This document shows positions 7,316-17,159 of a stretch of DNA of 33,761 nt, piece after piece. Each line of letters starts with the position of its first letter. Within the stretch, counting starts at the first letter, position 1. Below the pieces are notes generated by a model. It ran no database searches, was not told the DNA's origin, and worked only from the letters and a program-made list of their open reading frames with translations. Source of the stretch: Bacteroidota bacterium (lineage in GTDB: Bacteria > Bacteroidota > Bacteroidia > Flavobacteriales > Flavobacteriaceae); NCBI GenBank assembly GCA_004356305.1, contig SMXJ01000111.1, positions 1 through 33,761 on the forward strand. The letters are read 5' to 3'. A program made the translations under genes and the position numbers.

Positions 7316-9814
7316 TCCCAAAGATAATAAGTTAGCAAACAATCGATATGCGCCCGATACACCTGCCGGTAATTCTCTAAAAAAACTTAATCCCGTATAC
7401 ACATAATACCCTTTTCCATAGCTCGCTATGAGTAGGGAACCTTGGGTTTCTGGGTATTCTTTGTCATGCATCCCTAAGATAGGGGTGAATTCCGGCGCCC
7501 ATTCGTTCGGGAAATACAATCCGCGTTCTTGGACCCAACCTTCAAAATCGGATTGAGTGATCTTATTGGGTCGGTTAAGTGCGGGATGTTTTGGCGCAAG
7601 AATGGTTACCTCTGAAAATTCATCTGTTACACGGTCGCGGGATAATTTCAAAGGATAGGGTGCCAGGTCGGTTGTTAACAATCTGTGACTCGTATTATAT
7701 TGAAGTAACAGTGTGCCACCGTTGTAAACATATTCGTTCAATTGTGGTTGTTTGAATTTTAGTTCAGCTACCGTATTGTAAGCTCTAATTCCTACAACAA
7801 CGGCATCGAATCTCTTGAGGTTTTCTGCCGAAATTTCCGAAGGAATTATAGTGGTAACGGTATATCCGATCTGCTTCAAACTCTCCGGAATCGCATCTCC
7901 GGCGCCATTGATATATCCAATGTTCTCTCCTCGCTTTTCAATGGGGATACGTACTACTTTGGCCTGCGAAGGCATTAGAACACTTTGAAATGGAATGTGG
8001 TCGTAATCGATAGTGATCAATTCCTTATCATGATAAGTATCGCCCACCTGAAGCAATGGTTTGATATAGCCTTCACTTTGGTCTTTGGGAGGTGTAATGG
8101 TAAAGACAACCGTTTGTGTAGTACCTTTTGGGCCTATTGAAAAGGTATGTTGCGAAGGTGAAACCACCCAACCTTTAGGGTGCTGTAAATTCACCGTCCC
8201 GGTAATATTTTCGCGACCCGCCTTTACGATCACCGGAATTTCCCTCGGCGTTTCATCGGAGAATATCAATACTTTTTCCGGGATGGAGGAGGTCACTTCC
8301 GGAAGGACCTGGAACGGACGATATACTTCACCCTTTACGGGATCATTGAATTTATATACGATGTTTTTTATAATACTTATTTCCTTACCTGCGATCGATA
8401 GATTGAATTGAACAGGAAACCGCTGAGTCTGCTCGGGCAATCCAATCAGGTCTTTATCATCCACCCGATACATTCCTAATGTACCTGTGACCTTCAACCA
8501 ATAAGGAGCACTAGTTTCTGAAACATTAAAGGTTTGATCTGTGCTTAATATGGAATGTTTTTTATTTTCTGAAAGTGGCGTAGGAACAAATTGGGAAGGA
8601 AATTGGATGACCGTCGAACTGATCGAATTGAGCTGCATGGTCACTTTCGACCGATTAATTACCTCGACTGAAACGGTTACATCACCTTTTGGAGACACAC
8701 TTTGCTGGTCTGCCACCGCCTCGAGGAACAAACCGGAACAATCTAAGATGAGTTGTTTTATTTCTTCCGTTTTAATAGCTTTCCAATGATCATCTTTCAA
8801 ATCTTGAATCAATTCATAGGCCTCCATCAATTGAGGAACAACTAAGGATGGATCGGTAAAATCGAAGTCTTTCTCGGCTTGGGATAAGATATTTCCTATG
8901 GTGGTACCCCCTTCAACACGAGACCAGCTAGTGTTGATCCCGTCAAACAAATTGGATCTGTCTTGTGGAAAATCGCCTTTTAAGAATTCAAGATATTCGG
9001 TTTGGCTGCCACGGCTTCCTGTGCTGCCAAAGCCCTGGGATTTATGCATACTACTACTCAGGGAAGCAATTTCACCATTGGACAGCCCCAGGCTTGGATA
9101 GTAGCCTCCGGTTTCTATTTCTACGAGGTTGGATTTGTCTGCTTTTTCGAAATTTTCTCTACTTCCATAGAACCACCAGGAGGTGTTAAAAAACAGTCTC
9201 TTGGGTTGCCATGTTCCATATTGTTTCGCTGTTTCAGTAAACTTACTTGAATCACTAACCAGATCAAAAGCTTCGAAGCTCAGCATAGCCGAAGAGGTAT
9301 GGTGTCCATGTGTGGATCCTGGGTTGCGGTGATTGAATCTGTTTATAATAATGTCCGGCTTAAATTTTCGTATAGCCCGCACTACATCGTTCATTACTTC
9401 CTCCTTGTTCCAGATAGTGAGTGTTTCATCGGGGTGCTTGGAATATCCAAAATCATTGGCGCGTGTAAATAGTTGGCTTCCGCCATCGATACCACGAGCC
9501 GCTAATAACTCTTGGGTTCGTATCACACCCAATAATTCTCTGATCTCCGGTCCTATCAAATTTTGTCCTCCATCGCCTCGGGTCAATGATAAATAAGCGG
9601 TGCGCGCTTTAACTTCATTAGAAAAATAGGAAATGAGACGAGTGTTTTCATCATCCGGGTGGGCACCTATGTATATGGCCGATCCCAGGAAATTCAGCTT
9701 TTGTAAATTGTGATGGATTTCAGATGCTGATAACTTTTGGGGCTTTTGAGCGAAAATAGCGGATGATAAGAGGTATGCTGCTAAAAAATGAAAAAATAAT
9801 TTTTTAAAAATCAC
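7307..9814 (-). CDS. Secreted PIG-L (LmbE-like) family deacetylase, multidomain
   Basis: 835 aa. GTG start and signal peptide FFHFLAAYLLSSAIFAQ. Zinc motifs AHPDDE and GSTHGHH. C-terminal NEW3-like Ig segment and a GATase-like Rossmann segment (RFDAVVVGIRAYN). Confidence 0.9.
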   Translation of the reverse strand: MIFKKLFFHFLAAYLLSSAIFAQKPQKLSASEIHHNLQKLNFLGSAIYIGAHPDDENTRLISYFSNEVKARTAYLSLTRGDGGQNLIGPEIRELLGVIRTQELLAARGIDGGSQLFTRANDFGYSKHPDETLTIWNKEEVMNDVVRAIRKFKPDIIINRFNHRNPGSTHGHHTSSAMLSFEAFDLVSDSSKFTETAKQYGTWQPKRLFFNTSWWFYGSRENFEKADKSNLVEIETGGYYPSLGLSNGEIASLSSSMHKSQGFGSTGSRGSQTEYLEFLKGDFPQDRSNLFDGINTSWSRVEGGTTIGNILSQAEKDFDFTDPSLVVPQLMEAYELIQDLKDDHWKAIKTEEIKQLILDCSGLFLEAVADQQSVSPKGDVTVSVEVINRSKVTMQLNSISSTVIQFPSQFVPTPLSENKKHSILSTDQTFNVSETSAPYWLKVTGTLGMYRVDDKDLIGLPEQTQRFPVQFNLSIAGKEISIIKNIVYKFNDPVKGEVYRPFQVLPEVTSSIPEKVLIFSDETPREIPVIVKAGRENITGTVNLQHPKGWVVSPSQHTFSIGPKGTTQTVVFTITPPKDQSEGYIKPLLQVGDTYHDKELITIDYDHIPFQSVLMPSQAKVVRIPIEKRGENIGYINGAGDAIPESLKQIGYTVTTIIPSEISAENLKRFDAVVVGIRAYNTVAELKFKQPQLNEYVYNGGTLLLQYNTSHRLLTTDLAPYPLKLSRDRVTDEFSEVTILAPKHPALNRPNKITQSDFEGWVQERGLYFPNEWAPEFTPILGMHDKEYPETQGSLLIASYGKGYYVYTGLSFFRELPAGVSGAYRLFANLLSLGNE

Positions 9815-9904
9815 AGTGATGTTTTTTGATGAGGCTCAAAGATATCGAAAATAGGGATTTGGGATAACGACTTGGCATTTCTTTAACAACTAGCGATCAT
9901 CCAA

Positions 9905-10819
9905 TTATAACGAAAGAGAATCCCGCAATCGCAAATATTTGTTACTGTTCTGTCCCCAATATGCTGTTTTTAAACGTTTCATTTTCACCGCTGTTGTAAT
10001 GAGTCCATTGGCATGTGTTTCTTCCCAACGCTCGATGGTGTATGGAAAATCACTACTGAAGTATATTTTCAATTCTCTTTTTAGACCCTGGTAGGTAAGC
10101 GTGTAAGTGGAAATAGAATCCCCCTTCACTAAATTTCCGGAAGCCTTGTGCGCTGCAATTTTTCGATGACTCATCCTGAAATATTCGAAGCTAGGCAAAA
10201 TCGTAATTTCTCCCGTTGGCAGTTCTTCGGGATTCATTCGTATACGGTTCCATAATTCACTTTCGAGCCAGGACTTGGGCATGATTATTTCCTGGTCTGC
10301 CTCACCTTCAAAATAGGAGTGGACCTCAATTTCAAAACTCTTTTTATTATTGAGCTGTAAATATACTTGTCCGCACCATTCCTGTACGGAGTGTGTTATT
10401 TTAAGTGCGTGACCGGTCGAATTAACAGGGCTGAATGTACTCGTCATTACTGAATATGGATATATCCCTGTGAGATATTTTTTGGTAATGTTTAATTTGA
10501 GAACAGGAATGTTCTCTTCCGAATATTGATTTGCCTTTACCTGTACTTTGGGTAAGAAGTCTTCAGTTACAAAAACGGTTACCGAGGTGCCGTTGCGCAA
10601 CTCTCCATATCGTTCTTGAGTAAGTTTATAGGACGTAATTTCGGCGACCCCCTGATACCAATAGTCTTTAAAATCGTCGGAGATGTTTCTGTAATGGGAG
10701 GATTTCGTGCCTTGATCAGGTTCTAAATCAAAAGCTAGCGAGTCCTTTTCCGAAGAATTACAGGCCATTAAAAAAGAAAATGTTATCGATAGTATGGAAA
10801 CAAGACGTATAGTTTTCAT
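9905..10819 (-). CDS. Conserved lipoprotein of unknown function
   Basis: Lipobox-like LMAC within MKTIRLVSILSITFSFLMACNSSEK. Downstream of maf on the same strand. Confidence 0.75.
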   Translation of the reverse strand: MKTIRLVSILSITFSFLMACNSSEKDSLAFDLEPDQGTKSSHYRNISDDFKDYWYQGVAEITSYKLTQERYGELRNGTSVTVFVTEDFLPKVQVKANQYSEENIPVLKLNITKKYLTGIYPYSVMTSTFSPVNSTGHALKITHSVQEWCGQVYLQLNNKKSFEIEVHSYFEGEADQEIIMPKSWLESELWNRIRMNPEELPTGEITILPSFEYFRMSHRKIAAHKASGNLVKGDSISTYTLTYQGLKRELKIYFSSDFPYTIERWEETHANGLITTAVKMKRLKTAYWGQNSNKYLRLRDSLSL

Positions 10820-10851
10820 GGCAGAAGATTTTCTGCGAAATTACTATATAA

Positions 10852-11439
10852 TTAACCGTTGGCAATCTCCATTAACCTTTTATACACAAGTCGGGTTGGC
10901 AGACCCATTACGTTGAAATAAGAGCCCTCCAAACGGTCGATCCCTATACAGCCCAACCATTCCTGAACCCCGTAACTACCTGCCTTGTCCAAGGGTGAGT
11001 AGGCGTTGAGGTAGTAGTCTATTTCGGCCTCGTTGAGTTCCTTGAACCAAACTTTGGTGGTGTCGTGTATAACTTCCTGAAAGTTTTTCGAAGTAAAGCA
11101 CACCGATGTTATCACCTCGTGCATTTCGCCACTCAAACTGAGCAGCATTTCTTTGGCTTCTTTCAGGTTTGCAGGTTTACCGATAGCGATCCCGTCCATC
11201 CAAACCAGGGTGTCACTGGTGATGATTATTTCGTTGGTTTTTACGTTTTTGAATGCAGTGGCCTTTAATCGAGCCAAATGATCGGTTATTTCTATTCCCT
11301 TAAGAGTAGGTGGGTAGAATTCATCTACCTCGCGAACATCAATACTAAAATCTATGTCCAGATTTTTAAACAGTTCCTGCCTTCGAGGAGAGCCGGAGGC
11401 TAGAATTATCTTATAATCTTTAAGTTTTGTTTTTAACAT
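10852..11439 (-). CDS. maf: Maf family nucleotide pyrophosphatase
   Basis: ILASGSPRRQELFKNLDIDFSI, ITSDTLVWMDGIAIGKPANLKEAKEMLLSLSG, DKAGSYGVQEWLGCIGIDRLEGSYFNVMGLP. Confidence 0.95.
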   Translation of the reverse strand: MLKTKLKDYKIILASGSPRRQELFKNLDIDFSIDVREVDEFYPPTLKGIEITDHLARLKATAFKNVKTNEIIITSDTLVWMDGIAIGKPANLKEAKEMLLSLSGEMHEVITSVCFTSKNFQEVIHDTTKVWFKELNEAEIDYYLNAYSPLDKAGSYGVQEWLGCIGIDRLEGSYFNVMGLPTRLVYKRLMEIANG

Positions 11440-11444
11440 ACTTT

Positions 11445-11540
11445 TTCAGTATTCAATATTTGTTGATTCGTTTAATCGTGGAATAGTTGAGCTGTTACTC
11501 CCAACTTCGGCCTTCAATCTTCAATCTTTTCACTCTTCAC
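11445..11540. repeat. Degenerate heptamer tandem repeats
   Basis: TTCAGTA TTCAATA (11445-11458), then TTCAATC TTCAATC TTTTCAC TCTTCAC (11513-11540). The array overlaps the stop codon of the UbiA gene (11537-11539). Confidence 0.6.
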
Positions 11541-12478
11541 AGTTTGATAATAACTTCAGCGTAAAAAATAATGGAACAAATTCCGGTTAGCATCACAACT
11601 TTTAATATAATTGAAAGCACCCCAAAGTGTTTATTGTTTTCAGCATTCCAGGCTTTGATACAAAAAAACAAAATAGGAGCTGCCACCAAGAACACAAAAT
11701 ATAAAACCACTTTTTGGTAGTTGTATAGTACGAAGTAGGTGTAGAGCAATACGCATAATAGTGCGATCACGCCGAGCACAAATACTACGTTCACAGTACG
11801 TCGCCGTCCCAAAACAATGGGCAGTGTTTTGCGGCCACCGTTTTTATCCCCGTCGATATCCTGCAAATCCTTTACGATCTCCCTGATAAAATTAATAAAA
11901 AAGGCAAACCCCGCGTACATCAATATTGCCTGCGAGCTCAAAACCTGAGACTCTTTTAGTTCGGTATCGATGGCGGGAAATATATCGAATAGAATTAGAA
12001 TTAATAGAATCGATGCTACCAATACGGAAATCAAAATATTTCCCAGGAGGAACATCGATTTCAATTGGGTAGCATACACATACAATAGGGCGGAAATAAC
12101 TATAAATACCGCAGCTAAGCCCGGGTGGTCTAAGAGATTGGACAGATAAAACCCGACACCCACGCCTAAGATATTTAAAATGATATAGAAATTATAGGCC
12201 GATTTTTCTGTTATTCTCCTACCTACAATTACTTGCTGGGGTTTGTTGATACGATCTATATTCACATCAAAAATATCGTTGATCACGTTGCCGGCGGCCG
12301 CGATACAAACGGTTGCAAAAACTAACAACCTGAATCGGAAATTATCCAGCGATACCTGTACATCGAGCGTTTCCAACAATCCGTATTTTATAATTCCCTG
12401 TACGAGGATGATCAGAAGAAGATTGACAGGTCGGGTAAGTTTTAAAAAGCTAATCATATTTTGCGCTGGTACTGCCAT
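11537..12478 (-). CDS. UbiA-family prenyltransferase (geranylgeranylglycerol-phosphate geranylgeranyltransferase-like)
   Basis: Asp-rich motifs NVINDIFDVNIDRINKPQ and DLQDIDGDKNGGRKTLP, multi-TM. The likely start may be the internal ATG at 12457 (MISFLKLTRPVN). Confidence 0.85.
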   Translation of the reverse strand: MAVPAQNMISFLKLTRPVNLLLIILVQGIIKYGLLETLDVQVSLDNFRFRLLVFATVCIAAAGNVINDIFDVNIDRINKPQQVIVGRRITEKSAYNFYIILNILGVGVGFYLSNLLDHPGLAAVFIVISALLYVYATQLKSMFLLGNILISVLVASILLILILFDIFPAIDTELKESQVLSSQAILMYAGFAFFINFIREIVKDLQDIDGDKNGGRKTLPIVLGRRRTVNVVFVLGVIALLCVLLYTYFVLYNYQKVVLYFVFLVAAPILFFCIKAWNAENNKHFGVLSIILKVVMLTGICSIIFYAEVIIKL

Positions 12479-12983
12479 TGCTCACCCATTTTCCTTGCAC
12501 TTTCAATACTTGTTCAATTATGTCACGTACCGCACCTTGCCCTCCTTTTCTATGCGAAATGTACTTACAAATATCTTTAATTTCGGGTACAGCATCCTGC
12601 GGACAGCAGGGTAACCCAACCAGTTGCATGGCATCCAGATCGGGCACATCATCTCCCATATAGAGAACATTATCAGTCTGTATCTTTTTGCTGCTAAAGT
12701 ATTCGTTCAGGATATTGATCTTGTGATAGGCGCCCAGATGAATGTCTGTGATCCCCAATCCCTCCAGGCGTATGCGTACTCCTTCATTGGTTCCGCCACT
12801 GATAATACAAATATTGAATTTGTGATCAACCGCGGTTTTAAGTGCAAAGCCATCTTTTACGCTCATTTTTCGAAACATCTCACCCTCGGTATTTATAATG
12901 ATGGAACCATCGGTCAAGACACCATCCACGTCAAAAACGAAGGTGGTGATGTGTTGCAGATATTCTTTATAGCTTTTTTCCAT
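12450..12983 (-). CDS. kdsC: HAD-superfamily KdsC-like phosphatase (3-deoxy-D-manno-octulosonate 8-phosphate phosphatase family)
   Basis: TTFVFDVDGVLTDGSI, FKMSVKDGFALK-type core (MFRKMSVKDGFALKTAV), IISGGTNEGVRIRLEGLGI, YMGDDVPDLDAMQLVGLPCCPQDA. Confidence 0.85.
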   Translation of the reverse strand: MEKSYKEYLQHITTFVFDVDGVLTDGSIIINTEGEMFRKMSVKDGFALKTAVDHKFNICIISGGTNEGVRIRLEGLGITDIHLGAYHKINILNEYFSSKKIQTDNVLYMGDDVPDLDAMQLVGLPCCPQDAVPEIKDICKYISHRKGGQGAVRDIIEQVLKVQGKWVSNGSTSAKYD

Positions 12984-13728
12984 GTGCCTGTTGTATGGAT
13001 TTTGTTATGATTTTATAAATGTCCTTATACCAATCATTGTTGAGCAAATCTAAGTGTTTTTCAATTGTTTTTTTGTCTTTTCTTTTCGCGGGGCCCGTTT
13101 GTGATTCACTCGGCGATAAACTTTTGATCTTATTTGCGGTTTCTATGATGAGCGGTTTCAGTAAATCGAAATCAAGGTGATTTTCAGAAACGATATCTTC
13201 GGAAATATGGTACAAATGGTTGGTGAAATTATTTATAAAAACCGCAGCCAAATGAAGCTTTCGGCGATCTTCCGAGATTATTTCGACGGTTTTTTCAGAA
13301 ATACAACCCGCTATTTTTTGTAGTGTTTTCAGGTCTGAAGTGTTCGACGCTTCCACGCAAATTGGAATATTTATAAAATCGATATCACGATCTTTTGAAA
13401 AAGTTTGCAGTGGATAAAATACACCCTTCCTGTTTTTTTCTGAAAGTATTTGTATGTCGACACTACCGGAAGTATGAACCACCAATCTGTTGTGAAATGG
13501 TAGTTTTTCTGAAAAGCCTTTGATGTCATCATCAGGAATTGCAATTATATAGACATCGGATTCTTTGATCTCCGATAGTTGACTTGTGAAATCGGTTTTG
13601 AATTCTAAAGGGATCGTTCCCAGTGAGCGGTTATATATTTGAACGATCTCGACTTCCCCGGTACCTGAAAAAGCGGCATATAAATGCCGCGCAACATTTC
13701 CGAAGCCTAAAATCGCCACTTTGATCAT
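12967..13728 (-). CDS. Rossmann-like and DUF2520 domain-containing protein
   Basis: VAILGFGNVARHLYAAF, IIAIPDDDIKGFSEKLP, VHTSGSVDIQIL, GVFYPLQTFSKDR. Confidence 0.88.
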   Translation of the reverse strand: MIKVAILGFGNVARHLYAAFSGTGEVEIVQIYNRSLGTIPLEFKTDFTSQLSEIKESDVYIIAIPDDDIKGFSEKLPFHNRLVVHTSGSVDIQILSEKNRKGVFYPLQTFSKDRDIDFINIPICVEASNTSDLKTLQKIAGCISEKTVEIISEDRRKLHLAAVFINNFTNHLYHISEDIVSENHLDFDLLKPLIIETANKIKSLSPSESQTGPAKRKDKKTIEKHLDLLNNDWYKDIYKIITKSIQQAHGKKL

Positions 13729-13924
13729 AGGACGAAGGTAATAACTTTTTAGAAGGATTTTATCTTTGAGATAGCACTATCTTTAACAGGATATTTCGAA
13801 TTTAATACTATGAAGGATATTTGAAGCGTGAAAAATCCAACAGTGAGAATAATACTAATACCTTAACAGAATTTAAATAGAAAATCTAGCAGCAATTAAC
13901 TAAATTTGCGCAAAATTCGCTCTC

Positions 13925-16900
13925 ATGCAAAAGAAGCTTGCCGACATCCTTTTCTCTACACGTCTTACCGCTATTTTATTCATTACTTTTGCTGTTTCTA
14001 TGGCGGTTGGTACGTTTATGGATGCCTCCTCTGATACCTCTCCTACGCCGTATTCACGTGAGATGATCTATAATGCCTGGTGGTTTGAAGCCATTATGGT
14101 ATTTTTCGTGATCAATTTTGTGGGGAATTTATTTCGGTTTCGATTGTATAGAAGAAAAAAATGGGCGACTCTTACATTTCATTTGGCATTTATTTTAATT
14201 CTAATAGGGGCTTTCGTAACACGTTACATCGGATACGAAGGATTAATGCCTATACGGGAAGGTGCAACCGAAAGTACATTTCTCTCTAAAGAAACATACC
14301 TAAAAGTTTTTATCGATGGGGATTATGAGGTCGATGGTGTTGCACAAAGAAGAAAAGTACCACAGAAAAAACTGGACCTTTCTGAGCGGTTGAGCAATAA
14401 ATTTACGATCGAAACGGATTACAACAAACAACCTATAACAATTTCATATAAAGATTTTATATCGAATGTAAAGGAGGGATTTATTCCTTCCGAAAATGGG
14501 GATGAGTATCTTAAAATAGTGGAGGCGGGTGATGGCGACAGGCATGATCACTGGCTTAAGGTAGGTAGTGAAACGCTTATTCATAATATTGCGTTTACCA
14601 TTAACAATCCGAAAGCCGGGGCGATCAATATTTTTGTTACTGATAATGAATATACGATTGAAAGTCCTTTTGAAGGGTCCTTTCTGCGAATGGCAGATCA
14701 ATTCCAAGGACAGGTAGTTGCAGATAGCGTACAGCCATTGAACCTGCGTTCCTTATACCAGGTTGCTAATATGGCCTTTGTTTTCCCCGAACCGGTTTCC
14801 AAAGGTAGCTATGGAATTATAAAAGCACCGGCGCCGGAGAAAACAAATCAGGATGTCCTGATAGTTGAAGTAACTTCGCTGGATGAAACCAAAACTGTAG
14901 AGCTCATCGGGGGGCAATATATCGCATCAGATCCCGAGAGTGTTGATATCGCAGGATTGAAAGTGTACCTAAGCTATGGTGCTGAAATATATCAATTGCC
15001 TTTCAGCATTACTTTAAACGATTTCATAGCGGATAAATATCCCGGTACCGAAACCGGCTATTCTGCGTTTAGATCCAAGATCACAGTGAACAACAGCGAA
15101 AGTGATTTTTACGATTACGATATTTATATGAACAATGTGTTAGATCACAAGGGTTTTCGCTTTTTTCAAGCTTCTTTTCATCCGGATGAAAAAGGTACCG
15201 TTCTTTCAGTAAATCACGATTTCTGGGGGACCTGGATCACCTATATCGGTTATTTTCTGCTTTATTTCGGCTTATTGTCTATACTTTTCAATCGTAATAC
15301 GCGCTTTGCCGATCTAAGGAGAATGCTAACTATAGTGAAAGATAAAAAGGCCAACATCACTACGGTGCTGTTATTATTTCTCTCTGTTTCCGGTTTTGCA
15401 CAGGAGAAAGATCATATCCAAAGAGCAACTCTTCAACAAATAGATTCTATTGTTTTTGCAAATGCCGTGAATAAAGAACACGCAGCGAAGTTTGGCAGGT
15501 TGGTGCTTCAGGATAATGGAAGGATGAAACCCATCAATACATTCGCGAGTGAATTACTTCGGAAGGTGAGTGGTAAGAATACCTATGGCGACCTGGATGC
15601 CAATCAGGTCTTTTTGTCGATGGTCCAAATTCCACAACTCTGGTTCGAGGTCCCATTGATGAAATTGGACTGGCGGAACGATAGTATCAAAAAGATATTG
15701 GGTGTGCCTAAGGATGTATCGAAAGCATCCATTATTGATATGCTGGATGAAAATATGCAGAACAAAATAGGTCCTTATCTCCAGGAGGCCAGCATAAAAA
15801 TGAATCCCAATCAGTTTGAAAAGGACTTCATTAAATTGGGCCAAAAGTCCTATTTACTCGATCAGGCATTGAGCGGTGGGATCCTAAAGATCTTTCCTGT
15901 TCCCGGCGATCTAAATAACAAATGGATTTCCAATGCAGAACTTTCACAATCGAATATCAGGGGAAAGGATTCTGTTTTTATCTCAGAAATTATCTCAGGA
16001 TACCGTCTTACTTTAGATTATGCCAGACAGAGTAATGATTACAGTCAGGCAGATAAAGTGCTGGATCTTATCATAGAATACCAACAAAAGTATGGCGGTG
16101 AAGTGTTGCTTTCAGATAACAAAATAGACGCGGAGATCTTTTACAATAAAGCAAATCTATTCAATAGATTGTATCACTACTTCGCCATGTTTGGGTTTTT
16201 CATGTTCAGCTTTATAATTGTTCAGATCTTTTATGAGAATAGGGTAGTAAACTTTTCAGTAAAATTCTTTAAAGTGTGCATTTGGGCCTTATTTCTACTT
16301 ATGACGGCAGGATTGATAGCGCGTTGGTACATTAGTGGTCACGCACCCTGGAGCGATGCTTATGAGAGCGTGATCTATGTGAGCTGGGCCACAGTCCTTT
16401 TTGGATTGGTATTTGGAAGAAAGAGTGATCTTACCGTAGCTTCCACCGCCTTTGTCGCATCCATTTTGCTTTGGGTAGCGCATTTAAATTGGTTGGATCC
16501 ATCGATTGCCAATTTACAGCCCGTTTTGGATAGTTATTGGTTGATGATACATGTTGCGGTGATCGTAGCGAGTTACGGACCCTTTACGTTAGGCTGGATA
16601 CTTGGGATCACTGCGTTGCTGCTGATGGTGTTTACCACCAAAAAGAACAAGTCGAAAATGGACCTGAACATCAAGGAAATTACCATTATTACTGAAATGG
16701 CACTTACCGTAGGTTTGGTCATGTTGGCAATCGGTAATTTTCTAGGAGGACAATGGGCCAATGAGAGTTGGGGGCGCTATTGGGGGTGGGATCCAAAAGA
16801 GACCTGGGCACTTATAAGTATTATGGTATACGCTTTTGTCATACACATGCGATTGGTTCCCGGTCTTAGGGGAAGATGGTTTTTTAATGTCATGGCAGTC

Positions 16901-17086
16901 TTTGCTTTTGCGTCCATATTGATGACGTATTTTGGTGTGAATTTCTATTTAACCGGACTACATTCATATGCGAGCGGAGATGTTCCGGTTACTCCCGGAT
17001 TTGTGTTCTACTTGACGGCATTTTTATTGCTGTTGTCTGTGGTATCCTATTTTCAGTACAAAAAACACTACAAAAAAAAAGGATAA
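13925..17086 (+). CDS. ccsA: Cytochrome c biogenesis protein, CcsB/ResB-CcsA fusion
   Basis: 1053 aa. N-terminal ResB-like TM region. C-terminal CcsA with the WWD-type segment WGRYWGWDPKETWALISIMVYAFVIHMRL. Confidence 0.92.
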   Translation: MQKKLADILFSTRLTAILFITFAVSMAVGTFMDASSDTSPTPYSREMIYNAWWFEAIMVFFVINFVGNLFRFRLYRRKKWATLTFHLAFILILIGAFVTRYIGYEGLMPIREGATESTFLSKETYLKVFIDGDYEVDGVAQRRKVPQKKLDLSERLSNKFTIETDYNKQPITISYKDFISNVKEGFIPSENGDEYLKIVEAGDGDRHDHWLKVGSETLIHNIAFTINNPKAGAINIFVTDNEYTIESPFEGSFLRMADQFQGQVVADSVQPLNLRSLYQVANMAFVFPEPVSKGSYGIIKAPAPEKTNQDVLIVEVTSLDETKTVELIGGQYIASDPESVDIAGLKVYLSYGAEIYQLPFSITLNDFIADKYPGTETGYSAFRSKITVNNSESDFYDYDIYMNNVLDHKGFRFFQASFHPDEKGTVLSVNHDFWGTWITYIGYFLLYFGLLSILFNRNTRFADLRRMLTIVKDKKANITTVLLLFLSVSGFAQEKDHIQRATLQQIDSIVFANAVNKEHAAKFGRLVLQDNGRMKPINTFASELLRKVSGKNTYGDLDANQVFLSMVQIPQLWFEVPLMKLDWRNDSIKKILGVPKDVSKASIIDMLDENMQNKIGPYLQEASIKMNPNQFEKDFIKLGQKSYLLDQALSGGILKIFPVPGDLNNKWISNAELSQSNIRGKDSVFISEIISGYRLTLDYARQSNDYSQADKVLDLIIEYQQKYGGEVLLSDNKIDAEIFYNKANLFNRLYHYFAMFGFFMFSFIIVQIFYENRVVNFSVKFFKVCIWALFLLMTAGLIARWYISGHAPWSDAYESVIYVSWATVLFGLVFGRKSDLTVASTAFVASILLWVAHLNWLDPSIANLQPVLDSYWLMIHVAVIVASYGPFTLGWILGITALLLMVFTTKKNKSKMDLNIKEITIITEMALTVGLVMLAIGNFLGGQWANESWGRYWGWDPKETWALISIMVYAFVIHMRLVPGLRGRWFFNVMAVFAFASILMTYFGVNFYLTGLHSYASGDVPVTPGFVFYLTAFLLLLSVVSYFQYKKHYKKKG

Positions 17087-17104
17087 GCAGTTACACTTAT
17101 CCTT
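17072..17104 (-). terminator. Terminator for the minus-strand 7TM gene, overlapping the ccsA 3' end
   Basis: AAGGATAAG (17079-17087) and CTTATCCTT (17096-17104) form a perfect 9-bp stem. On the minus strand it is followed by a T9 tract (plus-strand A9 at 17072-17080). Confidence 0.75.
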
Positions 17105-17159
17105 CTCGCCATAATAAAAACAATCGTTGATCAGGTTTTAATATCCTAACAGGGACCGG

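Noticed and set aside
8085-9596. Several plus-strand ORFs of 67-108 aa inside the PIG-L gene
   Set aside because: Antisense to a confident long CDS; typical spurious shadow ORFs.
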